Shown here one piece after another: positions 1 through 7,104 of a DNA stretch of 17,573 bases. The first letter of the stretch is position 1. Every line of letters starts with the position of its first letter. The DNA is taken from NCBI GenBank assembly GCA_018715025.1, contig DVMK01000168.1, forward strand, positions 1-17,573, read 5' to 3'. A model generated the notes under the pieces. That model saw only the letters and a program-made list of their open reading frames with translations, made no database searches and was not told the origin of the DNA. The translations under genes were made by a program, and so were the position numbers. Origin of the DNA: Candidatus Caccousia avistercoris. GTDB taxonomy: Bacteria; Bacillota; Clostridia; Oscillospirales; Acutalibacteraceae.

Positions 1-34
1 GTTTTCTCTTTGCCGCGACCGCACGCGGCGGTGC

Positions 35-64
35 GGTTTCTTTCTCTACGCGGAGAAAGAAACC
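35..64. repeat. Perfect 12-bp-stem hairpin
   Basis: GGTTTCTTTCTC at 35-46 is the exact reverse complement of GAGAAAGAAACC at 53-64, with a 6-nt loop. The right arm belongs to an 18-bp motif, GCGGAGAAAGAAACCAAA (50-67), that recurs with one difference at 17342-17359 in the same orientation. It therefore looks like part of a dispersed intergenic repeat rather than a terminator for one gene. Confidence 0.75.
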
Positions 65-118
65 AAAGACGCGCGGGGGGCCCGAGTCTCCGCTGCCGCT
101 CCGGTCGGCGCCTTGTTT

Positions 119-135
119 GTGTGCCACCGGCACAC
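119..135. repeat. Small 7-bp-stem hairpin
   Basis: GTGTGCC and GGCACAC are perfect inverted copies around a 3-nt loop. The hairpin lies in the palindrome-rich gene-free region; no gene is close enough to assign it a role. Confidence 0.5.
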
Positions 136-185
136 GGCGCCCCCTCGACCCAGGGGCTGTCCTGCCTGGGAAAAGTAGAGCGGCG

Positions 186-231
186 CGAACGATACATTTA
201 CGGGGACGCTACCCCGTAAATGTGTCGTTCG
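186..231. repeat. Long 20-bp-stem hairpin
   Basis: The left arm 186-205 and right arm 212-231 are inverted copies over 20 bp with a single difference, which would be a G-U wobble in one transcript orientation. They are separated by the 6-nt loop ACGCTA. There is no T-run after either arm, so it is not a standard intrinsic terminator. Confidence 0.8.
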
Positions 232-235
232 ACGC

Positions 236-258
236 GTGGTGCGGCCCTGCCGCACCAC
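236..258. repeat. 10-bp-stem hairpin with 3-nt loop
   Basis: GTGGTGCGGC (236-245) and GCCGCACCAC (249-258) are perfect inverted copies around CCT. It lies only four bases after the 186-231 hairpin and just before the 262-392 repeat, so the palindromes are tandemly packed. Confidence 0.75.
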
Positions 259-261
259 ACT

Positions 262-392
262 GCGCTTCGGCCGGCTTGCGCCCTTAGGGTCGCTAAACGC
301 CGGCCCCTTTACAGGAACACTCGCAATCTTACGATTGCGAAAGTTCCTCCGCATTTTTAGGGGTACGGCTCGCCGGTAGCTGGCGGGCAACC
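262..392 (+). repeat. 131-bp dispersed hairpin element, left copy
   Basis: This segment matches the reverse complement of 17415-17544 with about five substitutions and one single-base gap. About 80 bp in the middle are identical. Its centre folds into a nested hairpin: AGGAAC (313-318) with GTTCCT (343-348), and TCGCAATC (321-328) with GATTGCGA (333-340) around TTAC. CCCCT (304-308) and AGGGG (359-363) could close it further out. GCCGGC occurs on both sides of the small palindrome CCCTTAGGG. No protein is encoded and I see no transposase. The conserved, palindromic, intergenic nature suggests a REP- or MITE-like element or a structured RNA. The family is not one I recognise. Confidence 0.8.
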
Positions 393-426
393 ACCCGCCT
401 CGGTGGCAGAGTCAGCTTTCTTAAAA

Positions 427-455
427 TTGTTTTTTGCTACTTAGGTGAAAATATT
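427..455 (+). promoter_or_regulatory. Possible weak promoter for the HAD gene
   Basis: TTGTTT (427-432) and AATATT (450-455) are separated by 17 bp in the only AT-rich part of the upstream region. The -10 matches the sigma-A consensus at only four of six positions, so this is a tentative call. Confidence 0.3.
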
Positions 456-493
456 CCATTGAACATATAAAATCGCTTCTCAAGGAGGAAGCC

Positions 494-1240
494 ATGAAAA
501 AGCCCAAGATGATCCTGTTCGATTACGGCGAAACCCTGTGCACAGAATACTGGGGCGACCCGCTGGGCGGGTGCCGGGCGGTGCTGGCCGCAGCCTCCGC
601 GAACCCGAAGGGGGTGACGGAGGAACAGCTTCTGGCCCAATTTCAGGCCATAGACCGGGATTTAACCCGCCTGCCCAGCGACCCCTGGCAGACAGGCCCC
701 GAGCTTCGCTGGCAAAGCTTCGCCCGCTACGTGTTCGAGTCCCTGGCGCTGGAATTCCCCCCAGAGCTGGACTACCAGTCGCTGGAGGAGCTGTTCTGGT
801 ACTCCCGCACAGAGCCTACCCGGGCGGTGGAGTACGTGCCGGAGCTTCTGCGCTTTCTGCAGCAGGAGGGCGTGCGCACCGCTGTGGTGAGCAACCTGTG
901 CTACACAGAGCTGACCCTGCGGAAGCGGCTGGACAAATGCCTGCCCGGCCACCGCCTGGAGTTTGTGATGGTTTCCAGCGAATACGCCTTCCGCAAGCCC
1001 CACCCCCGCCTGTTCCAGCTGGCCCTGCAGAAGGCAGGCCTGCCCGCCGGGGAGGTGTGGTTCTGCGGCGACAACGCCGCCTGCGACGTGGACGGCCCCG
1101 CCGCCCTGGGGATGCAGACCGTGTGGTTTACCGGCTCGATGCACAACCCGGAAAGCAAGCAGCTGCAGCCCAAAAGCCAGGGCTGGCTGGAAGTGCGCCA
1201 TTGGCAGGAGCTGGAAGCGCTTCTGCGGCAGGCGGAATAA
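494..1240 (+). CDS. HAD-superfamily hydrolase
   Basis: A 248-residue cytoplasmic protein of the haloacid dehalogenase superfamily. Motif I is FDYGETL with the nucleophile Asp10. Motif II is the serine of VVSN (Ser133). Motif III is the lysine of FRKPHP (Lys168). Motif IV is CGDN with Asp193, followed by further acidic residues at 198 and 200. The helical segment between motifs I and II (roughly 16-110) fits a C1-type cap. The usual second aspartate of motif I (D-x-D) is glycine here (D-Y-G), so the general acid/base of typical HAD phosphatases is missing at that place. The substrate cannot be told from sequence. The start is well supported by AAGGAGGA five bases upstream of ATG. It is a single gene, ending at a strong hairpin shared with the convergent htpG. 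Confidence 0.9.
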   Translation: MKKPKMILFDYGETLCTEYWGDPLGGCRAVLAAASANPKGVTEEQLLAQFQAIDRDLTRLPSDPWQTGPELRWQSFARYVFESLALEFPPELDYQSLEELFWYSRTEPTRAVEYVPELLRFLQQEGVRTAVVSNLCYTELTLRKRLDKCLPGHRLEFVMVSSEYAFRKPHPRLFQLALQKAGLPAGEVWFCGDNAACDVDGPAALGMQTVWFTGSMHNPESKQLQPKSQGWLEVRHWQELEALLRQAE

Positions 1241-1282
1241 CTTTCCCATTCCCCTGCGCGCCTGGCCAGGACTATTTTTCGC

Positions 1283-1326
1283 AAAACGAAGGGCCGCCTG
1301 AAATCTCAGGCGGCCCTCCGTTTTAT
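1283..1326. terminator. Bidirectional intrinsic terminator between HAD gene and htpG
   Basis: A perfect 12-bp GC-rich stem (1290-1301 with 1306-1317, loop AATC) is flanked by AAAACG on the left and CGTTTTATTTATT on the right. It is placed 50 bp after the HAD stop and 35 bp after the htpG stop on the other strand. The T-rich tract is better for the plus strand, while the A-run gives htpG a shorter U-tract. Confidence 0.85.
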
Positions 1327-1351
1327 TTATTCTATTCTGGTTCAGGCAGGC

Positions 1352-3277
1352 TCAGCCTTCCACCATCAGGTCGCAGATGTCGTTGGAGAAGGCCAGGGGA
1401 TCCTCCACGGAAACACCCTCAATGAGAAGGGCCTGGTTGTACAGCAGTTTGGCGTACTTGGCCGTGCGGTCTTTGTCCCCGGCGGCGTACAGGGCGCACA
1501 GCTTCTGGAAAATGGGGTGCCCGGCGTTGATCTCCAGCACGCGCTGGGCCTGCACCTTTTCGCCGCCCTCCGGCATGGGCATGGAGTTGAGCACCTTCTC
1601 CATCTCCATGGAGATGGCTCCTTCGGTGGAAAGGCACACCGGGTGGCTCTTCAGCTTCTGAGAAAGGATGACGGCCTTCACCTTGCCCTCCAGAGAATCC
1701 TTCAAGAAAGCCAGCAGGTCCTTGTTCTCTTCCACCTGCTTGGCGGCCTCCTTCTTTTCCTCCTCGGTTTCCAGGCCCAGGTCGTCGGCGGAAACAGAAC
1801 GGAACTCCTTCTCCCCGTACTTCATCATCATGCGCAGGGCGAACTCGTCCACGTTGTCCGTCAGGTACAAAATCTCGTAGCCCTTTTCCTTCAGGGCCTC
1901 TGTCTGGGGCAGCAGGTCGATGCGCTCCACCGTCTCGCCGCAGGCGTAGTAAATATATTTCTGGTCCTCCTTCATGCGGGACACATACTCTTTGAAGGTG
2001 ACCAGCTTCTTCTCAGAGGAGGAGTAGAACAGAAGCAGATCCTGCAGAAGATCCTTGTGCATGCCGTAGTCGGCGTAGATTCCGTATTTCAGCTGCAGGC
2101 CGAAATTCTTGAAGAAGGTTTCGTATTTTTCCCGGTTATGGTTCAGCAGGCTTTCCAGCTCAGACTTGATTTTCTTTTCCAGCCTGCCCGCAATCAGCTT
2201 CAGCTGCCGGTCGTGCTGCAGCATCTCGCGGGAGATGTTCAGGGAAAGGTCCTGGCTGTCTACCAGGCCGCGGACAAAGCTGAAATAGTCCGGCAGCAGG
2301 TCGGCGCACTTCTGCATAATCATGACGCCGTTGCTGTACAGCTGCAGGCCCTTTTCATAGTCGCGGCTGTAGTAGTCGAAGGGCGCCTGCGAGGGGATGA
2401 ACAGCAGGGCGTTGTAGGTGGCGGTACCCTCGGTGCTGCTGTGAATGACCAGCAGCGGGTCGGAAAAGTCGTGGAACTTGTCCTTGTAGAACTGGTTGTA
2501 CTCCTCCTGGGTAATTTCGCTCTTGTTCTTCCGCCACAGGGGCACCATAGAGTTGAGCACCTCGTTCTCGGTGTACGTCTCGTACTCGGGGGTTTTGTAC
2601 TTTCCCTCCGCGTCCTTGTCGGTGCCCTCGATCATCCGGCTCTTCTCCACATCCATGCGGATGGGGTAGCGGATGTAGTCGGAATATTTGCGCACCAGCT
2701 CTTTCAGCCGGTAGGTGTCCAGGAATTCGTCGTAGTTGTTCTCGTCGGTGTTGGGCTTCAGGGCCAGGATAATCCTGGTGCCCCTCTCCTGCATCTCGCA
2801 GGGCTCCATGGTGTAGCCCTCGGCGCCCTTGCTCTCCCACTTCCAGGCCTCCTCCGCGCCGAAGGCCCGGCTCATCACCGTGACCTTTTCCGCCACCATA
2901 AAGGCGGAGTAAAAGCCCACGCCGAACTGGCCGATGATTTCAATGTCCTCCTTGGGCTCGTTCTCCTTCTTGAAATTCAGCGATCCGCTCTTGGCGATGG
3001 TGCCCAGGTTGTTTTCCAGCTCTTCCTTTGTCATGCCGCAGCCGTTGTCGGCAATGGTGAGGGTGCGGGCTTCCTTGTCGGGAACGATGGAGATGGAGAA
3101 ATCCTCCCGGTTCAGGCCGGTGTCACCGTCTGAAAGGGTGCGGTAGTACAGCTTGTCAATGGCGTCGCTGGCGTTGCTGATAAGCTCGCGCAGAAAAATC
3201 TCCTGGTGGGTGTAAATCGAGTTGATCATCAAATCCAAAAGGCGCTTGGATTCCGCTTTAAACTGCTTGATTGCCAT
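1352..3277 (-). CDS. htpG: Hsp90-family molecular chaperone HtpG
   Basis: A 641-residue cytosolic ATP-dependent chaperone, close to the usual 620-640 residues. The N-terminal GHKL ATPase domain is intact: FLRELISNASDAID holds the Mg/ATP-binding Glu31 and Asn35, DNGCGM the nucleotide-contacting Asp77, and GTIAKSGS with GQFGVGFYSAF the ATP lid and glycine box. A middle domain follows, with the SREMLQ catalytic-loop region, and then a C-terminal dimerisation region. I place the start at the ATG at 3277, giving MAIKQFKAES, which is the normal family start. AAGGGG lies nine bases upstream, while the open frame's further extension upstream is Pro/Gly-rich and not Hsp90-like. It is transcribed alone from a promoter overlapped by a CIRCE operator, so HrcA-type heat-shock control is likely. 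Confidence 0.97.
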   Translation of the reverse strand: MAIKQFKAESKRLLDLMINSIYTHQEIFLRELISNASDAIDKLYYRTLSDGDTGLNREDFSISIVPDKEARTLTIADNGCGMTKEELENNLGTIAKSGSLNFKKENEPKEDIEIIGQFGVGFYSAFMVAEKVTVMSRAFGAEEAWKWESKGAEGYTMEPCEMQERGTRIILALKPNTDENNYDEFLDTYRLKELVRKYSDYIRYPIRMDVEKSRMIEGTDKDAEGKYKTPEYETYTENEVLNSMVPLWRKNKSEITQEEYNQFYKDKFHDFSDPLLVIHSSTEGTATYNALLFIPSQAPFDYYSRDYEKGLQLYSNGVMIMQKCADLLPDYFSFVRGLVDSQDLSLNISREMLQHDRQLKLIAGRLEKKIKSELESLLNHNREKYETFFKNFGLQLKYGIYADYGMHKDLLQDLLLFYSSSEKKLVTFKEYVSRMKEDQKYIYYACGETVERIDLLPQTEALKEKGYEILYLTDNVDEFALRMMMKYGEKEFRSVSADDLGLETEEEKKEAAKQVEENKDLLAFLKDSLEGKVKAVILSQKLKSHPVCLSTEGAISMEMEKVLNSMPMPEGGEKVQAQRVLEINAGHPIFQKLCALYAAGDKDRTAKYAKLLYNQALLIEGVSVEDPLAFSNDICDLMVEG

Positions 3278-3369
3278 AGTGAAAGGCCCCTTATCCGTAC
3301 CCCCCGCGGGCAAAGGGAGAAGCGGCTGCCGCGGCGCGCCCGGCCCCGCCTGGGAAGGGTATCTGTATT

Positions 3370-3396
3370 TTAGCACTCGTTCATGCTAATTGCTAA
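3370..3396 (-). promoter_or_regulatory. CIRCE-like operator (HrcA site) of htpG
   Basis: The plus strand reads TTAGCACTC, nine bases, then AATTGCTAA. The published CIRCE consensus is TTAGCACTC-N9-GAGTGCTAA, so 16 of 18 fixed positions match; both mismatches are in one half-site. It begins a few bases downstream of the htpG -10 box and covers the expected transcription start, the normal position for HrcA repression. Confidence 0.85.
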
Positions 3397-3401
3397 AACT
3401 T

Positions 3402-3430
3402 ATTGTACCCCCTTTCCCCGCTGAATTCAA
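3402..3430 (-). promoter_or_regulatory. Sigma-A promoter of htpG
   Basis: Read on the minus strand: TTGAAT (3430-3425), 17 bp, TACAAT (3407-3402). Transcription should begin near 3395, inside the CIRCE-like element, leaving a leader of about 118 nt before the htpG ATG. Confidence 0.85.
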
Positions 3431-3502
3431 TGAATAAATTATGAATTTTCGCGGAAGTTTCCCGGAACCGCCGGGCCGCCGGGGGAATTTTTCATTTACG
3501 TC

Positions 3503-3531
3503 TTGCTTTTCCCGCCGTTACCGCCTATAAT
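3503..3531 (+). promoter_or_regulatory. Sigma-A promoter of the ECF S-component/coaX pair
   Basis: TTGCTT (3503-3508), 17 bp, TATAAT (3526-3531). The expected start is near 3538, giving a leader of about 53 nt. The leader contains a small hairpin (TCCCGC 3553-3558 with GCGGGA 3563-3568) ahead of the Shine-Dalgarno; it is too short for a riboswitch. Confidence 0.85.
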
Positions 3532-3590
3532 GAATGGGAAATTTGCGCTGTATCCCGCACAGGCGGGAACGGCAGCAGGAGGTTTTACAA

Positions 3591-4232
3591 ATGAATAGAA
3601 CGTCCGTCAAGTACCGTGACTTTGTGCTTCTGGCGCTGTTCACGGCCATTGTGTTCGTCCTGGGGCTGACGCCGCTGGGGATGATTCCGCTGGGGTTGAT
3701 TAAGGCCACCACGCTGCACATCCCGGTTATTCTGGGCTGCATTCTGCTGGGCCCCAAGTACGGGGCCGCCCTGGGCGCCATGTTCGGCCTGGTCAGCTTC
3801 CTCAGCAACACCACCCAGCCGGCGGTGCTGTCCTTCGCGTTCAGCCCCCTCATCCCGGCGCCGGGCACCACCAGCGGCAGCCCGCTGAGCCTTGTCATCT
3901 GCTTTGTGCCGCGGATCCTGGTGGGCATAGTCCCCTGGTTTGTGTACCAGGGCCTGCAGAAGCTGCAGAAGGGAAGCAGCCGGGGCGAAATTCTTTCCCT
4001 GGCGGCGGCGGGCGCTTCCGGCGCCATCCTTAACACCGGCCTTGTCATGTCGCTTATCTATTTCCTGTTCCGGGACGCTTACGCGTCGGTGAACGGCATC
4101 CCGGTGGATGCGGTGGCCGGGGTCGTCATGGGCGTGGTAGGCACCAACGGCCTGGCGGAAACGGTCATCGCCGCGGTGCTGGTGGCGGGGATCGGGAAGG
4201 TGCTTCTTCCCCTGAAGCGCCGCAAATCGTAA
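3591..4232 (+). CDS. ECF transporter S component, probably pantothenate-specific
   Basis: A 213-residue, very hydrophobic membrane protein with about six predicted transmembrane segments (roughly 11-35, 41-55, 57-75, 100-120, 135-160 and 175-206) and a basic C-terminus. The pattern of an N-terminal helix, a glycine-rich LGMIPLGLIKATTLHIPV stretch and small-residue-rich helices (AALGAMFG) fits the substrate-binding S subunit of energy-coupling-factor vitamin transporters. The ATPases and T subunit are not nearby, as expected for group II ECF systems with a shared energising module. The next gene, 18 bp on, is pantothenate kinase, so pantothenate is the likely substrate (PanT-like); this is inferred from context. 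The start is set by AGGAGG at 3577-3582, eight bases before ATG. An upstream in-frame start at 3534 would lie at or before the transcription start. Confidence 0.85.
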   Translation: MNRTSVKYRDFVLLALFTAIVFVLGLTPLGMIPLGLIKATTLHIPVILGCILLGPKYGAALGAMFGLVSFLSNTTQPAVLSFAFSPLIPAPGTTSGSPLSLVICFVPRILVGIVPWFVYQGLQKLQKGSSRGEILSLAAAGASGAILNTGLVMSLIYFLFRDAYASVNGIPVDAVAGVVMGVVGTNGLAETVIAAVLVAGIGKVLLPLKRRKS

Positions 4233-4250
4233 TCAGGAGTGAATTTGGGT

Positions 4251-5024
4251 ATGATCATCGCCATCGATATTGGGAACACCAACATTGTGCTGGGCTGCAT
4301 GGACCCGGAGGACGGCAGGCTGTACTTCACCGCCCGTCTGGCCTCGGACCGGCTGAAAACAAGCGACGAGTACGCGGCCCTTATGCGGAACATGTTCATC
4401 CTGAACCAGGTGGAGCGCCACGGCATTGAGGGCAGCATCATCTCCTCGGTGGTGCCCACCCTCACCGTCACCATCAAAGACGCCATCCGCCAGCTTTGCG
4501 GAAAAGAGTCCCTGGTGGTGGGGGCGGGGCTGAAAACCGGCCTGAACATTGTCATGGACAACCCGGCCCAGCTGGGCAGCGACCTGGTGACGGACGCGGT
4601 GGCCGCGGCGGCGGAGTACCCCAAGCCCATTTTGATTTTTGACCTGGGCACCGCCACCACCATCTCTGTGGTGGACAAGCGCGGCAGCTATATCGGCGGC
4701 ATGATTGTCCCGGGGATCTCCATTTCCCTGGAAGCGTTGTCCAGCCGCACCTCGCAGCTGCCCCACGTGAACCTGGAAGGCCCCAAGCGGCTTATCGGCA
4801 CCAACACGGTGGACTGCATGAAAAGCGGCATCGTCTACGGCAACGCCGCCATGATGGACGGGATGATCCAGCGGATTACGGAAGAGCTGGGGGAGCCCCC
4901 CACCGTGGTGGCCACCGGCGGCCTGGCCCCCAGCATCACCAAATACTGCCGCAGCCGCATCATCTGCGACAGCGACCTGATTCTGAAGGGCCTGCGGATT
5001 TTATACAACAAAAACAAGGCGTAA
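4251..5024 (+). CDS. coaX: Type III pantothenate kinase CoaX
   Basis: A 257-residue cytoplasmic enzyme that phosphorylates pantothenate, the first step of coenzyme A synthesis, with the length typical of the type III family. It belongs to the ASKHA fold: the phosphate-1 motif DIGNTN (6-11) opens the protein, GSDLVTDAVAA (109-119) is the conserved pantothenate-side motif with Asp111, DLGTATT (131-137) is the second phosphate motif, then GGMIVPGI (149-156) and the C-terminal adenosine motif ATGGLAPSI (221-229). I chose ATG at 4251, with AGGAG 11 bases upstream. A GTG at 4239 would overlap that Shine-Dalgarno and add only four residues. It is very probably co-transcribed with the preceding S-component gene, pairing uptake with trapping of the vitamin. 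Confidence 0.95.
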   Translation: MIIAIDIGNTNIVLGCMDPEDGRLYFTARLASDRLKTSDEYAALMRNMFILNQVERHGIEGSIISSVVPTLTVTIKDAIRQLCGKESLVVGAGLKTGLNIVMDNPAQLGSDLVTDAVAAAAEYPKPILIFDLGTATTISVVDKRGSYIGGMIVPGISISLEALSSRTSQLPHVNLEGPKRLIGTNTVDCMKSGIVYGNAAMMDGMIQRITEELGEPPTVVATGGLAPSITKYCRSRIICDSDLILKGLRILYNKNKA

Positions 5025-5030
5025 CTGCAA

Positions 5031-5064
5031 GAACTCCCCCGGTTCTCACCGGGGGAGTTCTTTG
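5031..5064 (+). terminator. Intrinsic terminator after coaX
   Basis: A perfect 12-bp stem, 5031-5042 with 5049-5060, around a 6-nt loop and followed by TTTG. It begins 7 bp after the coaX stop and directly abuts the stop of the convergent permease gene at 5065. On the minus strand no T-run follows, so it would serve the permease transcript less well. Confidence 0.85.
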
Positions 5065-7104
5065 TCACCTGGGCCTTCGGCCCCGCACAATGCTCTGAGC
5101 GCCGAAGCAGGTGGCCAGGAAGTAGCCGCCGTAAACCACCAGCAGCAGCCCGGCGGTGGCCAGGGCGCTGGGGCCGATGTCCAGCGCCACGGCGCTTTGA
5201 AAGCTGCGGCGCACCACCTCAAGCCCTACCGCGCTGTGCAGGACGGCCAGCGCCATGGGAAGCGCCAAATAGATGCCGATTTGGGCGTACAGGGCCCGGC
5301 GCACCGTTTTTTCCTTGGCCCCCAGCTTCCGCAGCAGGCGGTACCGCCCGGCGTTGTCCGCCGCCTCGGAAAGCTGCTGCAGCGAAAGCACCGCCGCGCT
5401 GGTAATGAGGAACACCAGGCCAATGTACACCGCCAGGAACAGAATCAGGCTTTTCACGCCCACGCCCTGGTCTAAAATAGCCTGCCGGGTGGCCAGCACG
5501 TCGTAGGGGCGCCAGTCGTCCTCCGTCTCCACCCTTTCTTGGGTGTACACATTGGCCAGCGCCTGCTTCAGCGCCGCACCGTCCTCCATGCCTTCCTTCA
5601 GCTGCACGTTCAGCAGCAGACCCGACAGGGGGTACTGCTCCGCCTCCTCGTCGGTGAGAACCACCGTGACGCCCTCCGCCTGGGAAATTCCGGTGGAGAG
5701 GGGCTCCTCCACCACGGCGCAGGAGCCCGGCTGGTACGTCACGCCGCCCAGGGTCACGGTGCCCACGGCCTGGCGGTAGGCCTCCATCACCGGGGCTATG
5801 CCCGGCGGCACGCACAGCAGGTACTGGCCCGGTTCCAGCCGGGCTTCCGGCAGGTTGGCCAGCCGCCGGGCGGCGTTGTACTGGCTGAGAGAAAGCACGT
5901 TCCCCTCCTCCTGAGAAAAATCCGCCTGATCCCGGATCATCTCCTCCGTATAGCCCAGCGCCAGCAGGGCCTCCACCGCCCTCTGCTCCTCCAGAACAAG
6001 CGGGGCGGAGCGGAGATCCGCCTGGCTCCAGGAGCGGGCGAACTGTTCCAGGGGAACGCCGTCCTGCTGCAGCCGCAGGGCGATGTCGCGGGTGGGCTTT
6101 CCCTCCCGCACCAGGTAGTAAAAGCTGGCCCCGTAGGGGTTCTGCTGCCGGGACTGCAGCGAAAAGGCCTCAGACATGCCCAGGCCGCCCGCCAGGGCGC
6201 AGATGGTCACGAACAGCATAAGGCAGATGACGCTCATGGAAAAGAACACCGTATTGATTTTGGAATTCACCTGACGCAGGATGAAGCAGTTCAAATTCCG
6301 GTAGTAAAAGCCGGGGAACAGCTGGGCGGCCTTCACCAGAAAGCCCGAGAGGGAAGCGAAAAACAGCACGGTGCCCACACAGCCCAGCAGGATTTGCCAG
6401 CCGAGGCTTTCGCTGAACATGCCGGTGTCCAGAACCCACAGGTACGCCCAGCCCAGCGCCAGGACCGCCAGGGCGAACAGGCCCACCGAGACCCACACGT
6501 TCCCCACCCCCGGGTTTTCGTTTTTCTTCCCCGCGGCCAGCAGGTCAATGAGGCGGCAGCGGGAAACCATGACGGTGTTGAAGGCCATGACCACCAGGAA
6601 GATGACGGCGAAGCAGGCCACGGTTTTGCCCACCGCCCCGGGGGACACCACAAACCGGAACGAGGTCATGTCCGCCTCAAACAGGCGGGCGGTGAACACC
6701 GACATAATCTGCGAGGCGAACACCCCTATGGCAAGGCCCACGCCCAGGGCGAACAGGCCGATGAGCAGCGTTTCCCCAATGAGAAGCCGCGAAATAGCGC
6801 CGCGCCGCATGCCCATCAGCAGGTACAGGCCCAGCTCGCGCTTGCGGCGCTTCATGAGGAAGCGGTTGGCGTACACAATGAGAAGGCCCAGCACCACCGC
6901 CACAAACACCGAGACATAGCTCATCATCTCAATCATCTGCAGCACGTAGCTCTTTTTCGACTCTGTCAGCTGCAGCATCGCCTGCTGGGCGTCGATGGAG
7001 TTGAACACATAGAACAGGCACACCCCAAAGGTGAGGGTGAGAAAGTACACGGCGAAATCACGGATGCTGCGGGTGACGTTTTTCAGCGCCAGCTTAGAAA
7101 ACAT
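5065..7104 (-). CDS. BceB-like ABC transporter permease (FtsX family)
   Basis: A 679-residue integral membrane protein with the topology of Bce-type antimicrobial-peptide resistance permeases. One N-terminal segment (about 17-35) is followed by helices near 62-80, 108-135, 160-180, 203-225, 236-255 and 284-308. A large extracytoplasmic domain of about 240 residues (311-552) precedes three C-terminal helices (553-575, 605-625, 648-668). In characterised systems this domain recognises peptide antibiotics that bind lipid II-cycle intermediates, and the permease signals to its partner kinase. The substrate here cannot be predicted. The start is ATG at 7104, 11 bases after a GGGGGG tract and overlapping the ATPase stop by 11 bp; a GTG four codons earlier is less well spaced from a ribosome-binding site. 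It is the last gene of the module. Confidence 0.88.
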   Translation of the reverse strand: MFSKLALKNVTRSIRDFAVYFLTLTFGVCLFYVFNSIDAQQAMLQLTESKKSYVLQMIEMMSYVSVFVAVVLGLLIVYANRFLMKRRKRELGLYLLMGMRRGAISRLLIGETLLIGLFALGVGLAIGVFASQIMSVFTARLFEADMTSFRFVVSPGAVGKTVACFAVIFLVVMAFNTVMVSRCRLIDLLAAGKKNENPGVGNVWVSVGLFALAVLALGWAYLWVLDTGMFSESLGWQILLGCVGTVLFFASLSGFLVKAAQLFPGFYYRNLNCFILRQVNSKINTVFFSMSVICLMLFVTICALAGGLGMSEAFSLQSRQQNPYGASFYYLVREGKPTRDIALRLQQDGVPLEQFARSWSQADLRSAPLVLEEQRAVEALLALGYTEEMIRDQADFSQEEGNVLSLSQYNAARRLANLPEARLEPGQYLLCVPPGIAPVMEAYRQAVGTVTLGGVTYQPGSCAVVEEPLSTGISQAEGVTVVLTDEEAEQYPLSGLLLNVQLKEGMEDGAALKQALANVYTQERVETEDDWRPYDVLATRQAILDQGVGVKSLILFLAVYIGLVFLITSAAVLSLQQLSEAADNAGRYRLLRKLGAKEKTVRRALYAQIGIYLALPMALAVLHSAVGLEVVRRSFQSAVALDIGPSALATAGLLLVVYGGYFLATCFGAQSIVRGRRPR

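Larger units (their letters stand above)
1..493. other. Gene-free region built of palindromic repeats
   Basis: No reading frame here looks like a protein: the two short open frames have arginine-rich, low-complexity translations and overlap hairpins. The stretch is a string of separate inverted repeats (35-64, 119-135, 186-231, 236-258 and the 262-392 element), followed by an AT-rich segment (about 420-480) that should hold the promoter of the downstream HAD hydrolase gene. An imperfect hairpin with 5-bp arms also sits at about 141-156. Apart from these I see nothing in it. Confidence 0.7.

Noticed and set aside
46..390. Small open frames in the left gene-free region as genes
   Set aside because: They run through several hairpins and the dispersed repeat, and their translations are arginine-rich without any fold signal.
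1517..3133. Long open frame of 538 codons opposite htpG
   Set aside because: Translation is Val/Leu/His/Gln-rich with no domain; it is the mirror of GC-biased third positions in a certain gene.
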